Origin: Aestuariirhabdus litorea
Lineage (GTDB): Bacteria; Pseudomonadota; Gammaproteobacteria; Pseudomonadales; Aestuariirhabdaceae
Reading direction: 5' to 3'
Assembly (NCBI RefSeq): GCF_003864255.1
Contig: NZ_QWEZ01000001.1
Coordinates: 744,001 to 808,000 of the forward strand
Length of the DNA stretch: 64,000 bases
Shown here: one piece after another, positions 8,218 to 17,857 of the stretch
Layout: every line of letters begins with the position of its first letter
Numbering within the stretch: position 1 is the stretch's first letter
Translations under genes and position numbers: made by a program
The notes under the pieces: generated by a model
The model's input: only the letters and a program-made list of their open reading frames with translations
Told to the model about the DNA's origin: nothing
Databases searched by the model: none

Positions 8218-8847
8218 GTGAGCCAGTTTTTCCAGATCCATCCCGATAATCCCCAGGCCCGCCTGATTATGCAGGCCGCTGAAATTATCCGTAAAGGCGG
8301 GGTCGTCGCTTACCCCACCGACTCAGCCTATGCGGTCGGCTGCCACCTTGGCGACAAGAAGGCCGTCGATCGAATTCGCCGCCTGCGGCAGCTGGATGAC
8401 AAGCATAACTTTACCCTTATGTGCCGCGACCTGTCGGAGCTCGCCACCTATGCCAAGGTGGCCAATACCGAGTATCGGTTGCTGAAGGCCAATACGCCGG
8501 GGGCCTATACCTTCATCCTCAATGCGACCAATGAGGTGCCCCGGCGGCTGTTGCACCCGAAGCGCCGTACCATCGGTTTGAGGGTTCCCAACCATGCCAC
8601 CACGCTGGCGCTGCTGGAGGAGCTGGGGGAGCCGATGATCAGCTGCACCCTGATCCTGCCGGGGGAGGAGCTCCCTATGACGGACCCCTATGAGATTCGT
8701 GACCTGCTGGAGCACCAGCTGGACCTGGTGATCGACGGCGGGTACTGTGGCATGGAGGCGACCACCGTCGTCAACCTGACGGGCGATCTGCCACAGGTGA
8801 CGCGCACAGGGTTGGGCGATCCACAGCCTTTTTTGAGCGAGGATTGA
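8218..8847 (+). CDS. yciO: YciO, Sua5/YrdC-family threonylcarbamoyl-AMP synthase homologue
   Basis: A 209-residue protein of the Sua5/YciO/YrdC family, collinear with E. coli YciO throughout (FFQIHPDNPQARL, GGVVAYPTDSAYAVGC, HNFTLMCRDLSELATYA, NTPGAYTFIL). YrdC/Sua5 make threonylcarbamoyl-AMP for tRNA t6A; YciO keeps the fold, but its contribution to t6A synthesis is not firmly settled. The start is GTG with CAGGGAG upstream. It precedes scpA by 19 bp. Confidence 0.9.
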   Translation: MSQFFQIHPDNPQARLIMQAAEIIRKGGVVAYPTDSAYAVGCHLGDKKAVDRIRRLRQLDDKHNFTLMCRDLSELATYAKVANTEYRLLKANTPGAYTFILNATNEVPRRLLHPKRRTIGLRVPNHATTLALLEELGEPMISCTLILPGEELPMTDPYEIRDLLEHQLDLVIDGGYCGMEATTVVNLTGDLPQVTRTGLGDPQPFLSED

Positions 8848-8866
8848 ACACAGATGGTGATGGGGT

Positions 8867-9733
8867 ATGAGTGACGAACAGGCACTGGCCGAGGGCAGCG
8901 GACCGGTTCCTCCGGAAGCGGTGGTGAACCCTCGCTTCCGCCGGCCGGTCCAGCAGGGGGAGATGCCCTTTGCGGTTGTGCAGGGTAAGGAGCTGACCTC
9001 CTTACCCCAGGATCTCTATATCCCGCCCGATGCGCTGGAGGTGTTTCTCGAAGCCTTTGAGGGGCCACTGGACCTGCTGCTCTACCTGATCAAGCGACAG
9101 AATGTGGATATCCTCGAGATCTGCGTGGCCGAAATTACCCGCCAGTACATGGCGTATGTGGAGATGATGGAGGCCGCCCAGTTTGAGTTGGCCGCCGAGT
9201 ATCTGGTAATGGCGGCCATGCTGGCGGAGATCAAGTCCCGTATGCTGCTGCCCCGCTCCGAGGAGGTGGGGGAGGAGGAGGAAGATCCGCGGGCAGAGCT
9301 GATCCGGCGCCTGCAGGAGTATGAGCGTTTCAAATTGGCCGCAGAGGATCTGGATGCGTTGCCACGACAGGGGCGCGACTACGCACTGGCTACCGTGCAG
9401 CCGCCCGCCAGCGAGAACGCCAAACCCCAGGCACCGGTAGAGCTGCAGGAGATCCTGCTGGCGCTGTCCGATGTACTGCGAAGGGCCGATATGTTTGAAA
9501 GTCACCAGATCGAACGCGAGGTGCTCTCGACCCGCGAGCGAATGTCGCTGGTTCTGGACCGGCTGTCGGTGGGTGGCTTTTTACCCTTTGTTTCCCTGTT
9601 TAAGGTGGAGGAGGGGCGCCTTGGGGTTGTGGTGACCTTTATGGCGGTGATGGAATTGATTAAGGAGTCGCTGGTGGAGCTGGTGCAAAATGAGCCCTTT
9701 GGACCCATCCATGTGAAAGCGCGAGCAGAGTGA
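8867..9733 (+). CDS. scpA: Segregation and condensation protein A
   Basis: A 288-residue kleisin-type subunit that links SMC-like ATPases with ScpB in chromosome condensation. The N-terminal kleisin block FEGPLDLLLYLIKRQN and the AAEYLVMAAMLAEIKSRMLLP helix are clear. An N-terminal extension of about 50 residues, usual in Pseudomonas-type ScpA, precedes them. The C-terminal winged helix ends near the stop. The last codon overlaps the scpB GTG (GTGA), so translation is coupled. Confidence 0.92.
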   Translation: MSDEQALAEGSGPVPPEAVVNPRFRRPVQQGEMPFAVVQGKELTSLPQDLYIPPDALEVFLEAFEGPLDLLLYLIKRQNVDILEICVAEITRQYMAYVEMMEAAQFELAAEYLVMAAMLAEIKSRMLLPRSEEVGEEEEDPRAELIRRLQEYERFKLAAEDLDALPRQGRDYALATVQPPASENAKPQAPVELQEILLALSDVLRRADMFESHQIEREVLSTRERMSLVLDRLSVGGFLPFVSLFKVEEGRLGVVVTFMAVMELIKESLVELVQNEPFGPIHVKARAE

Positions 9734-10698
9734 GTGACGGTGATATGAGTCATAGCGAGCAGGAGATCAACACCCCCTATAACCTTAAACTGGTGCTGGA
9801 GGGGGCGCTTTTTGCGGCCGGTAAACCGCTTACCGTCGAGAAGATGGGGCAGTTGTTTGAGGAGCATGAGCGTCCATCCAACGAGGAGATTCGTGCAGCC
9901 TTGCAAACCATCGAGGCCGAGTGCGAAGGGCGTTCGATCGAGCTGAAGCTGGTAGCGAGCGGGTTTCGACTGCAGGTACGACAGAACCTCTCCACCTGGG
10001 TCAACCGTTTGTGGGAGGAGAAACCCCAGCGCTACTCCCGTGCCATGCTGGAAACCCTGGCATTGATCGCTTACCGCCAGCCGATCACCCGTGGAGAGAT
10101 CGAGGATATTCGGGGGGTCAGCGTCAGCAGCAACATCGTCAAGACCCTGCTGGAGCGCGATTGGGTTCGTGTGGTGGGTCATCGGGATGTCCCGGGTCGC
10201 CCTTCGATGTACGCCACCACGCGCCAGTTCCTCGACTACTTCAACCTCAAAAATCTTGACGAGTTGCCGGTGTTGTCTGAAATACGTGACCTGGAGCGGC
10301 TCAGCGAAGAGCTGGACCAGCAGGCGTTGGCCGTGGCGGGAGCCCCTCTTGCCCCGGGTGAAGCGGTGGGCGATACGGCGGCTGCGGAAGGGGAGGCGGT
10401 AGCCGAGGTGCCTGCTAAAACGGACATAAGCTCCCTGTTTGAGGGTGGCCCCCAATCCGAGCTGGAAGAGGACGAAGCCCTGTTCCGTGAGCTCGATGAG
10501 ATGGAGAAGTCCCTGCCCTCCAGCTTCAAGGACCTGCTGAAGGGGGGGATAAAGAGTGGCCAGGAGGAGCCTTGCTCCCCGGGTACCGAGAGTCTGGAGG
10601 CCGGTGAGGTCGCCAGTGAGTCCACTTTGCCCGCTGCTGAAGAGGCTGCAGGCAATGGGGTGGAAGAACAGTCAGTCGAAAAATCCGATCGAGGATAA
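9730..10698 (+). CDS. scpB: Segregation and condensation protein B
   Basis: A 322-residue ScpB with two winged-helix domains (about residues 15-180) and the typical blocks [20 protein letters not shown] and [19 protein letters not shown]. The rest is a low-complexity acidic Ala/Glu tail (about 190-322), longer than in short ScpB proteins but common in this bacterial group. The start is GTG 9730 overlapping the scpA stop; ATG 9745 is a possible alternative. It forms the condensin complex with ScpA. Confidence 0.9.
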   Translation: MSDGDMSHSEQEINTPYNLKLVLEGALFAAGKPLTVEKMGQLFEEHERPSNEEIRAALQTIEAECEGRSIELKLVASGFRLQVRQNLSTWVNRLWEEKPQRYSRAMLETLALIAYRQPITRGEIEDIRGVSVSSNIVKTLLERDWVRVVGHRDVPGRPSMYATTRQFLDYFNLKNLDELPVLSEIRDLERLSEELDQQALAVAGAPLAPGEAVGDTAAAEGEAVAEVPAKTDISSLFEGGPQSELEEDEALFRELDEMEKSLPSSFKDLLKGGIKSGQEEPCSPGTESLEAGEVASESTLPAAEEAAGNGVEEQSVEKSDRG

Positions 10699-10703
10699 AT
10701 ACC

Positions 10704-11561
10704 ATGAGTGTAAGCAGAGTTGATACCAATACTGCTGGAGAGAAGTTGCAGAAGGTGCTCGCCAGGGCGGGTGTAGGCTCCCGTCGTGAGATGGAGCGCT
10801 GGATTGAAGAGGGACGGGTCCAGGTCAATGGGGAGAGGGCGGCCCTGGGGTGCCGGGTGGGCAGCCAGGATCAAATTCGGGTCGACGGGAAGCTGTTGAA
10901 AAATGAAGAGGTGGTGGGTAGCCGGCGGGTCCTGCTTTACAACAAACCGGAAGGGGAAGTGTGCACCCGCTCGGATCCTGAGGGTCGCCGCACCGTGTTT
11001 CAACGCCTGCCTCGCCTTCACGGGGAGCGCTGGATCTGCATCGGTCGCCTCGATATCAATACCGCCGGGCTGCTGCTGTTTACTACCGATGGTGAGCTGG
11101 CCAATCGGTTGATGCACCCCTCCTACTCCGTTGAACGGGAGTACGCGGTGCGGATCATGGGGGAGGTGACTCCGGAGATGACCAAACAACTGTTTGATGG
11201 CGTTCAGTTGGAGGATGGTCCGGCACGCTTTACCGATATCGTTGATTCCGGTGGTGAAGGCATCAACCACTGGTTTCATGTGGTGCTGATGGAGGGGCGA
11301 AACCGCGAGGTCCGTCGCTTGTGGGAGTCCCAGGGGGTAACCGTCAGCCGTTTGAAGCGTGTGCGCTACGGCAACGTGTTCATCCCCAGCGAGGTCAAAG
11401 CGGGGCAGTGGTGCGAGCTGGGGCAGAAGGAAGTGGACAATCTGGCCAAATCGGTTGATCTGCCTTCGCGGCCGGTGAAGCCGCTGACCGCTGACCGTCA
11501 CCAGGAGAAGCGAACCAAGCGTAAAAATAGCGCTGTCACGCGGCCCTATAAGCGAAGCTGA
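10704..11561 (+). CDS. rluB: 23S rRNA pseudouridine 2605 synthase RluB
   Basis: A 285-residue RsuA-family pseudouridine synthase. An N-terminal S4 RNA-binding domain ([21 protein letters not shown]) is followed by the catalytic domain, with the active Asp in [14 protein letters not shown] and the closing block [15 protein letters not shown]. RluB modifies U2605 of 23S rRNA. The C-terminal 40 residues are basic and unstructured. It lies 5 bp after scpB and is followed by a strong terminator that closes the operon. Confidence 0.9.
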   Translation: MSVSRVDTNTAGEKLQKVLARAGVGSRREMERWIEEGRVQVNGERAALGCRVGSQDQIRVDGKLLKNEEVVGSRRVLLYNKPEGEVCTRSDPEGRRTVFQRLPRLHGERWICIGRLDINTAGLLLFTTDGELANRLMHPSYSVEREYAVRIMGEVTPEMTKQLFDGVQLEDGPARFTDIVDSGGEGINHWFHVVLMEGRNREVRRLWESQGVTVSRLKRVRYGNVFIPSEVKAGQWCELGQKEVDNLAKSVDLPSRPVKPLTADRHQEKRTKRKNSAVTRPYKRS

Positions 11562-11563
11562 AT

Positions 11564-11594
11564 AAAAAAACGCCGCGTCAGCGGCGTTTTTTTT
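11564..11594 (+). terminator. Rho-independent terminator after rluB
   Basis: A7, stem CGCCGC (11571-11576), loop GTCA, stem GCGGCG (11581-11586), then eight T. The A-run on the other side makes it usable from the minus strand too, where the diguanylate cyclase gene ends 48 bp away. Confidence 0.9.
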
Positions 11595-11641
11595 GGGGGG
11601 CACTGGATACGCCTGGCTATGGACGCCTGATGGTGCACCGC

Positions 11642-12580
11642 CTAGTCCAGGCTGATCACACGGTTACGTCCCTGGTCCTTGGCCTTGTAGAGGGCCTGGT
11701 CAGCGCGCTGCAGGGTGTCACGAATCGTTTCCTTGTCGTTGTAGGTAGCAACCCCGATGCTGGCGGTGACGGGAATCTCCTGCCCCTGGAATTGGCACTG
11801 CATTGACTCCAACCGTGCCCGGATACGCTCGGCGACCATGGTGGAGCACTCCTGGTTGGAGTTTCTCAACACAATTACAAATTCCTCACCTCCGAAGCGG
11901 AAAACCTGGTCGATGTCGCGGATGGCGTGGCGGATGCTGTCGGCGGCGTGCTTCAAAGCCTGGTCGCCGGCGCTGTGGCCGAAGGTGTCATTGATCTTCT
12001 TGAAGTGGTCCAGATCCAGCAATAGCAATGAGAGTGGCTGCTCGTTGCGCTGGGTAACCTGCAGCTCATGGTGCAGTGCGTTATCCATGGCGATGCGGTT
12101 GCCTACACCGGTGAGGGGGTCCCGCAAGGCTAGCTGCACCGCCTGGCGGTAGCTAAGGGCGTTGCGCAAGGGGTAGGCCAGCTGGCCCAGGGTGGACTCG
12201 ATCAGCTGTAACTCCTCCTCATCGAAGCGTGAACGGCGGCTGAAGCAGATCTCTCCGTTAAAATCACGCTCGGTCACCAGTCGGTAGCTGCAGCTGTGGG
12301 TGGCCCGTCGGCCAAGGCTCAGGTTGATGTTTTCGTTGTTGTGGCTGTATTCGAGGCCATCCACCTTAAGGGCGCGGTGCAGCTCCTGAAAGCAGAGCTT
12401 GAGTTGCTGCTCCAGCTCCAGGGTGGTTTGCAGGAGGCGCGGCAGGCGCTCTCTCAGCTGTTCGCGCAGTGTCTCCCTGTTATCCAGGGCGCGGTTAGCC
12501 GGACTCACCTGCTGGGCGGCGGTAAACAGCTTGATGTTGCTGTGGCTGAGTTCGCGACTGGATTGCGCTATAGGTCCCAT
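11642..12580 (-). CDS. GGDEF diguanylate cyclase
   Basis: A 312-residue cytoplasmic protein with an N-terminal helical/GAF-like region (about 1-140) that I cannot assign and a C-terminal GGDEF domain (about 145-312). The active-site motif is GGEEF in FRFGGEEFVIVL. An RxxD inhibitory I-site (RDID) lies exactly five residues before it, so the enzyme should make c-di-GMP and be product-inhibited. AGGGATAAAACA precedes the ATG at 12580; the in-frame ATG at 12637 has no good ribosome binding site. No membrane segments are present. Confidence 0.88.
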   Translation of the reverse strand: MGPIAQSSRELSHSNIKLFTAAQQVSPANRALDNRETLREQLRERLPRLLQTTLELEQQLKLCFQELHRALKVDGLEYSHNNENINLSLGRRATHSCSYRLVTERDFNGEICFSRRSRFDEEELQLIESTLGQLAYPLRNALSYRQAVQLALRDPLTGVGNRIAMDNALHHELQVTQRNEQPLSLLLLDLDHFKKINDTFGHSAGDQALKHAADSIRHAIRDIDQVFRFGGEEFVIVLRNSNQECSTMVAERIRARLESMQCQFQGQEIPVTASIGVATYNDKETIRDTLQRADQALYKAKDQGRNRVISLD

Positions 12581-12799
12581 TGTTTTATCCCTGACAAGTT
12601 TTATATCGATCACTTGTTTTTGTTTAGCCAAAACCATGCCAGTTTGTATGGTCTTTATTTAAATTTTTTTAAAAACAATAGGATAGGGGTTTTGTTGGGG
12701 GTTATTTTAAGGCCCTCTTTTGCCTGTCTGGCGGTTTTTTGGCGAGGTTTTGACGGCCAGAAGGGGTGCTTTGGAGGGGGGTGACAGAAGATTGTCGTT

Positions 12800-12825
12800 G
12801 CGGGCGGCAAGGAGTTGCCGCCCGC
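12800..12825 (-). terminator. Stem-loop downstream of yciK
   Basis: A perfect 11-bp stem, GCGGGCGGCAA with TTGCCGCCCGC, and a 4-nt loop, lying 9 bp past the yciK stop. There is no real T-run after it, so it may be a weak terminator or an RNA 3'-end stabiliser. Confidence 0.45.
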
Positions 12826-12833
12826 CGGTGACG

Positions 12834-13574
12834 CTATTGAGCGTCCAGCGCCTGACCGTTGACGCCAACGCTGTCGTCGCTCATCAGGTAGAGGTAGAGC
12901 GGCATGATCTCATCGGGAGCGGGCAGGTTGTTGGGGTTTTCGGCGGGGTACGCCCTGGCGCGCATAGCGGTACGGGTAGCGCCGGGATTGACGCTGTTGA
13001 TACGGATATGGGTGATCCCCTCGACCTCATCGGCCCAGACCTGCATCATCCCCTCGGTAGCAAACTTGCTGATCGCGTAGCCTCCCCAGTAGGCGCGGCC
13101 TTTGCGCCCGACGCTCGAAGAGGTAAACACCAGGGAGCCGTTAGGCGCCTCGGCCAGCAGGGGCATCAGTGCTTTACTCATGAGGAACTGGGAGGTCAGG
13201 TTGACTTGCAGCAGGCGGTTCCACATCGCGCTGTCGTACTGGTCGAGGGGGCCGAGCTGGCCCAGCTCGCTGGCGTTGTGCAGCAGGCCGTCGAGGTGGC
13301 CAAACTCCTGCCCAACCTGTTCGGCCAGGTCGGCGTAATCTTTCTCAGTGGCGGTTTCCAGGTTGAGCGGGCACTCCACCGGGGTAGGGTAGCCGGCGGC
13401 TTCGATCTCGTCGTAAACCGACTCCAGCTTCTTGGCGGTTTTGCCCACCAGGATCACGGTGGCGCCATGCCTGGCGAAGGCGATGGCGGCGGCTTTACCG
13501 ATCCCCGCACCGGCCCCGGTCACCAGGATCACTTTGTCTTTTAGCTGGTCTTCTTTCGCGTGGTAGTCGAACAT
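12834..13574 (-). CDS. yciK: YciK family SDR oxidoreductase
   Basis: A 246-residue SDR collinear with YciK proteins (start MFDYHAKEDQLKDKVILVTG). The coenzyme motif TGAGAGIG, LHNAS in place of NNAG, the catalytic Ser in FTSSSVG and YAISK are visible. The physiological substrate is unknown. In Pseudomonas it sits downstream of mupP and ubiG as here, and the three minus-strand genes with mtaD probably form one transcript. Confidence 0.9.
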   Translation of the reverse strand: MFDYHAKEDQLKDKVILVTGAGAGIGKAAAIAFARHGATVILVGKTAKKLESVYDEIEAAGYPTPVECPLNLETATEKDYADLAEQVGQEFGHLDGLLHNASELGQLGPLDQYDSAMWNRLLQVNLTSQFLMSKALMPLLAEAPNGSLVFTSSSVGRKGRAYWGGYAISKFATEGMMQVWADEVEGITHIRINSVNPGATRTAMRARAYPAENPNNLPAPDEIMPLYLYLMSDDSVGVNGQALDAQ

Positions 13575-13659
13575 CAGGGGGCCCTTGGCGGCAATAGTTG
13601 TGGTGAATAGGGTACAGATTATATCGGCTTGTGATTCAGGGTTCGAGACAGTGGGTCAC

Positions 13660-14355
13660 TCAATTGTGACCTGGGCAGTACCAGTCGAGGGCTTCGAACC
13701 ACTGCAGGATCTCCGACGCGTGGTTCACCTGGTGGGTGGCGCGCCAGCGTCGCCAGTCGAGGCCGGCCTCGAGATAACCGTACAGTGCCGCAATGGTTGG
13801 CATACCGGCGTTGTGTCCCGCCTTAATGTCCCTCTCGTGGTCACCAATATAGACGGTACGGGCGGGTATGCAGGCGGCCTGCTGGCAGGCCAGCAACATG
13901 GGCTCGGGGTGGGGTTTGCTGTGGCTCACCTGGTCAGGGCAGACAACAGTCGCGCAGCGTGAGCGGTAGCCCAGTTTTTCCAGCAGGGGCAGGGTATAGC
14001 GGCTGGGCTTATTGGTGACCACTCCCCAGGGGATTCCCCGCGCCTCCAGAGTGGACAGCAATGGGTCGATGCCGTCGAAGGGGCGGGTGAACTCCCCCAG
14101 GCGCTCTTCGTACAGTGTGAGCAGGCGCTCACGCAGGGGCTCAAAGCCCGGTTCGCCTTCAGTAAGCCCGAACCCGAGGCTGACCAGGGCCCGGGCCCCG
14201 TTGGAGACGGTAGCCCGAATGGGGGCGTCGTCGAGGGGAGGGCGCTGCTGCTCTTCGAGTAGGCGGTTGAGGACTTTGATGAAGTCGGGTGCGGTATCGA
14301 GCAGGGTGCCGTCCAGGTCGAACAGCACGCAACCCAGCGGCAGTGGATTACTCAT
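13660..14355 (-). CDS. mupP: N-acetylmuramic acid 6-phosphate phosphatase (HAD family)
   Basis: A 231-residue HAD phosphatase. Motif I is [10 protein letters not shown] (nucleophile Asp), motif II TNKPSR, and the acidic motif [16 protein letters not shown]. Phosphoglycolate phosphatases look similar, but the position directly after ubiG in a Pseudomonas-type block is that of MupP, which dephosphorylates MurNAc-6-P in the peptidoglycan recycling route that bypasses de novo MurA synthesis. Its start overlaps the end of ubiG by 8 bp. Confidence 0.82.
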   Translation of the reverse strand: MSNPLPLGCVLFDLDGTLLDTAPDFIKVLNRLLEEQQRPPLDDAPIRATVSNGARALVSLGFGLTEGEPGFEPLRERLLTLYEERLGEFTRPFDGIDPLLSTLEARGIPWGVVTNKPSRYTLPLLEKLGYRSRCATVVCPDQVSHSKPHPEPMLLACQQAACIPARTVYIGDHERDIKAGHNAGMPTIAALYGYLEAGLDWRRWRATHQVNHASEILQWFEALDWYCPGHN

Positions 14356-15082
14356 CCTCGGCCGGGCGCTGGCAGTGCACCAGGTAGTTGACGTCGACGT
14401 TATTGCCCAGCTTGTACTGTCGGGTAATGGGGTTGTAGGTCATTCCCACCAGCTCGCGGGTACGCAGCCCCGCCTCACGGCTCCAGGTGCCCAGCTCGGC
14501 GGGGCGGATAAATTTGTCGAAGTCGTGGGTGCCCTTGGGCAACAGCTTGAGCAGGTATTCGGCGCCGATGATGGCCAGTAGGTAGGCCTTAGGGTTGCGG
14601 TTGATGGTGGAGAAAAACACCTCACCCCCCGGTTTGACCAGGGTGTAGCAGGCGCGAATGACCGAGGCAGGATCCGGTACGTGTTCAAGCATCTCCAGAC
14701 AGGTCACCACATCGAAGCTGGCTGGTTGCTGCTCGGCCATCTCCTCCACGGTGCAGCGCTGGTAGTTGACCTTCACCCCGCTCTCCAGGCTGTGCAGGCG
14801 GGCAACCGCCAGCGGGGCTTCGCCCATATCGATACCGCTTACATCGGCACCGCGTAGCGCCATCGACTCCGAGAGGATGCCGCCGCCGCAGCCGACATCC
14901 AGTACGCGCTTGCCGGCCAGCTGGCTGCGCTCATCGATAAAGTTGAGGCGCAGGGGGTTGATCTGGTGCAGGGGTTTAAACTCGCTGTCCGGATCCCACC
15001 AGCGGCTGGCAAGGGCTTCGAATTTGGCGATCTCTGCGAGGTCAACGTTGCTGTTGTCGGTCGAGGAGCTTTGGGCTGTCAT
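14348..15082 (-). CDS. ubiG: Ubiquinone biosynthesis O-methyltransferase
   Basis: A 244-residue SAM methyltransferase that carries out both O-methylations of ubiquinone synthesis. UbiG signatures are the N-terminal [19 protein letters not shown], motif [13 protein letters not shown], and the segment [19 protein letters not shown]. The start at 15082 is the normal UbiG start; the open frame upstream runs into mtaD and is not used. It is 13 bp from mtaD. Confidence 0.95.
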   Translation of the reverse strand: MTAQSSSTDNSNVDLAEIAKFEALASRWWDPDSEFKPLHQINPLRLNFIDERSQLAGKRVLDVGCGGGILSESMALRGADVSGIDMGEAPLAVARLHSLESGVKVNYQRCTVEEMAEQQPASFDVVTCLEMLEHVPDPASVIRACYTLVKPGGEVFFSTINRNPKAYLLAIIGAEYLLKLLPKGTHDFDKFIRPAELGTWSREAGLRTRELVGMTYNPITRQYKLGNNVDVNYLVHCQRPAEDE

Positions 15083-15095
15083 GAAGTGCAGTGCC

Positions 15096-16427
15096 TTATG
15101 GTCTGGCTGAAATTTTGTCGGCCCAGCTCTGGGCGCGGCTGAGGATGCGGGTGGCGTCCAGGGTGAGTGCTTTTCGCTCGCTGAGCAACAGTTCACCATT
15201 GACCCAGACGTGGCTCACCTGGCTGGGATCCGTGGCATACACCAGCTGTGAGAGGGGATTATACAGCGGTTGGCTCTCGATTGCTGAGAGGTCAATGGCG
15301 GCGATGTCGGCCGCCTTGCCCTGTTCGAGGCTGCCAGTAACCTCCTCGATACCCAAGGCGCGAGCGCCGTTGATGGTGGCCATCTCGAGGGCGCTGTGGG
15401 CGTCGATGGCGCTGGCGTCGTGGCTGACCGCCTTGGCCAGCAGCGCGGCGGTGCGCATTTCGCCGAGCAGGTCGAGGCGGTTGTTACTGGCCGCGCCGTC
15501 GGTGCCCAACGCAACATTGATGCCGGCGCCATGGAGCTTGGCGGTGGGGCAGAAGCCGCTGGCGAGTTTGAGGTTGGAGTTGGGGCAATGCACAACGTGG
15601 CAGTTGTTCTGCCGCAGCAGCTGGATGTCGCGGTCATCCAGCTGGGTCATATGGACGCACTGCAGTCTCGGGCTGAGCAGGCCCAACTCGTTGAGTCGCT
15701 GCAGGGGACGGCGGCGGTCTGCGAGAAAGGCGTCCCTCAACTCCTGGGCGGTCTCGTGCAGGTGGATCTGGACCGCGCAGTCGAGCTCCTCGGCCAGGGT
15801 GATGACCCGCTGCAGGGGAGCGTCGGAGACGGTGTAGGGGGCGTGGGGGCCAAAGGCGATATTGATCAGCTGCTGGCTGCCAAAGTCATCGAACAGCTCC
15901 AGTCCCTTGTGAATATAGTCATCGGCATCCCGCGCCCAGGCGGTAGGAAAGTCGAGTATCGGGAAACTGATCTGGCAACGCATGCGGGCGTCGTGGACGG
16001 CGCGGGCCGCTACGTCGGGGAAAAAATACATATCGCTGAAGGTGGTGGTGCCCGAGCGCAACATCTCCAGCATTGCAAGCTGGGTACCGTCGTGGACAAA
16101 CTCCTCATTGACCCACTGGGCTTCGGCGGGCCAGATATGATCCTGCAGCCAGCTCATCAGGGGGAGATCGTCGGCCAGGCCGCGAAAGAGGGTCATGGCG
16201 GCGTGGCCGTGGGCGTTGACCAGGCCCGGTATCAACAGGTGCTTGGGCAGGTCGTGGCGCTGGTCGCTGTGGTAGTGCTGGTCGACCTCAGTGGTCGGCA
16301 GCAGGTCAACGATCTGACCGTGCTGTATGACCAGGCTGTGGTTAGTCAGGGTCTCCCGGCGCGCATTGACCGGAATGATCCAGCCCGCATTGATGATGCT
16401 GTCGGCGCGGGTCGTCGTTGTTGTCAT
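15096..16427 (-). CDS. mtaD: TRZ/ATZ family amidohydrolase, 5-methylthioadenosine/S-adenosylhomocysteine deaminase type
   Basis: A 443-residue amidohydrolase of the TRZ/ATZ group. The metal motif appears in [17 protein letters not shown], the second His region in [10 protein letters not shown] and IHLHET, the HCPNSN block follows, and the metal Asp is in [10 protein letters not shown]. In Pseudomonas MtaD deaminates 5'-methylthioadenosine, feeding methionine salvage. The divergent mtnA gene 155 bp away acts later in the same salvage route, which supports the assignment. Confidence 0.85.
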   Translation of the reverse strand: MTTTTTRADSIINAGWIIPVNARRETLTNHSLVIQHGQIVDLLPTTEVDQHYHSDQRHDLPKHLLIPGLVNAHGHAAMTLFRGLADDLPLMSWLQDHIWPAEAQWVNEEFVHDGTQLAMLEMLRSGTTTFSDMYFFPDVAARAVHDARMRCQISFPILDFPTAWARDADDYIHKGLELFDDFGSQQLINIAFGPHAPYTVSDAPLQRVITLAEELDCAVQIHLHETAQELRDAFLADRRRPLQRLNELGLLSPRLQCVHMTQLDDRDIQLLRQNNCHVVHCPNSNLKLASGFCPTAKLHGAGINVALGTDGAASNNRLDLLGEMRTAALLAKAVSHDASAIDAHSALEMATINGARALGIEEVTGSLEQGKAADIAAIDLSAIESQPLYNPLSQLVYATDPSQVSHVWVNGELLLSERKALTLDATRILSRAQSWADKISARP

Positions 16428-16582
16428 CGGCTATCCATCCTGCTCGGCGAGCAGCGAGTATACCCGACATTTTGTCTGTTGAGAGCATTTCTTGTATCGT
16501 AGCCGCGCCCCCGGAATGCAGGGGTTTCATGCCGGGGAATGGTTCCTGGTAACAGGCTGGGTAACCCCTACAGGAGTGAAGA

Positions 16583-17644
16583 GTGAGTGCAGAGCAGCAG
16601 CGGTGTGATGCCGTATTGTGGAGTGAAGCCGGGTTGCAGCTGTTGGATCAGCGGCTGCTGCCCGGTGAAGAAACCTACCTGACGTTTACCGATGCCCCCT
16701 CGGTGGCGCGTGCCATCACCGATATGGTGGTGCGGGGCGCGCCGGCGATCGGCATAACGGCGGCCTATGGCGTCGCCCTCTCCCTGGCCCGGCACAGTGG
16801 AAACAGTGACTGGCGGGCGCGGGTCGATACCGACATTGCGTGCCTGCGCCAGAGTCGCCCGACGGCGGTTAATCTGATGTGGGCGCTGGATCGCATGCAG
16901 GCACTGATCGAGTCGACGGCCGAGAGCGCCCGGCTGGCGAAGCTGGCCGAGCAGGAGGCGATTGCTATCCATGAGCGGGATCGCCGTGACAATGAGCGGA
17001 TGGGCGCGCTGGGGGTGGAGGCGATACGCCGCCTCTCTGGTGACGGCCCCCACGTCATGATGACCCATTGTAATGCTGGTGCCCTGGCCACCGGCGGCTA
17101 CGGCACCGCCCTGGGGGTGATCCGCAGTGCCTGGCGCGAAGGAGTGCTCCAGCGGGTGCATATGGATGAGACCCGACCCTGGCTGCAGGGCTCGCGGCTG
17201 ACCGCCTGGGAGCTGCTGCGGGAGGGGATTCCGGCGGTACTCAATGCCGATGGGGCAGCAGCCCATATCATCCGCGAGCAGGGGGTGAGCTGGGTGGTGG
17301 TGGGTGCCGACCGGGTGGCGGCTAACGGTGATGTAGCCAACAAGATCGGTACCTATGGGCTGGCCATCCTGGCCCGCCATCACGGTGCCCGGGTGATGGT
17401 GGTGGCACCTACCTCCACCATTGATATGAGTTTGGACAAGGGGGAGCTGATCCCGATCGAGGAGCGCTCCGGGGATGAATTGCTCCTGCTCGGGGAGCGC
17501 TCGATCGGAGTGGCGGGCTGCCCGGTGGCCAACCCGGTGTTCGATGTGACCCCCGCAGCGCTGGTCGATCTTCTGGTCACGGAGAGAGGGGTGGTGGAGG
17601 CGCCGGACCGCTCCCGGCTGGAACAGTTGATGGCGGGTGCCTGA
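16583..17644 (+). CDS. mtnA: Methylthioribose-1-phosphate isomerase
   Basis: A 353-residue eIF-2B-like isomerase converting methylthioribose-1-P to methylthioribulose-1-P in methionine salvage. Substrate loop residues RGAPAIG, MTHCNAGALATGGYGTALG (catalytic Cys), DETRPWLQG and VVGADRVAANGDVANKIGT (catalytic Asp) are all in place. The start is GTG with CAGGAG upstream. It is divergent from mtaD. Confidence 0.95.
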   Translation: MSAEQQRCDAVLWSEAGLQLLDQRLLPGEETYLTFTDAPSVARAITDMVVRGAPAIGITAAYGVALSLARHSGNSDWRARVDTDIACLRQSRPTAVNLMWALDRMQALIESTAESARLAKLAEQEAIAIHERDRRDNERMGALGVEAIRRLSGDGPHVMMTHCNAGALATGGYGTALGVIRSAWREGVLQRVHMDETRPWLQGSRLTAWELLREGIPAVLNADGAAAHIIREQGVSWVVVGADRVAANGDVANKIGTYGLAILARHHGARVMVVAPTSTIDMSLDKGELIPIEERSGDELLLLGERSIGVAGCPVANPVFDVTPAALVDLLVTERGVVEAPDRSRLEQLMAGA

Positions 17645-17697
17645 AGGCGAGGCCGCTGCACCGGGCTGGAGAATAATTGCTGGTTATAAATCATACG

Positions 17698-17743
17698 CTT
17701 AAGAGTGCTTAAGATATACAGGGAACGGTGCTTCGGGTATACT
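17698..17743 (+). promoter_or_regulatory. gyrA promoter region with CTTAAG direct repeat
   Basis: A 10-bp-phased direct repeat (GCTTAAGAGT then GCTTAAG; CTTAAG at 17698 and 17708) lies just upstream of a TATACT -10-like hexamer at 17738-17743. No good -35 box stands at standard spacing, so the promoter assignment is tentative. Predicted leader is about 108 nt. Confidence 0.35.
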
Positions 17744-17857
17744 CTCGCGTCTTTGATTATTGCTATTTGGGGGCTGTGTAGCGGGTGGTGCGAAGGAGTC
17801 GCATCCCATCGCAAGTCAGGGTGCAGCCCCTGCACAGATAAAGGAATCTGATCCGTA

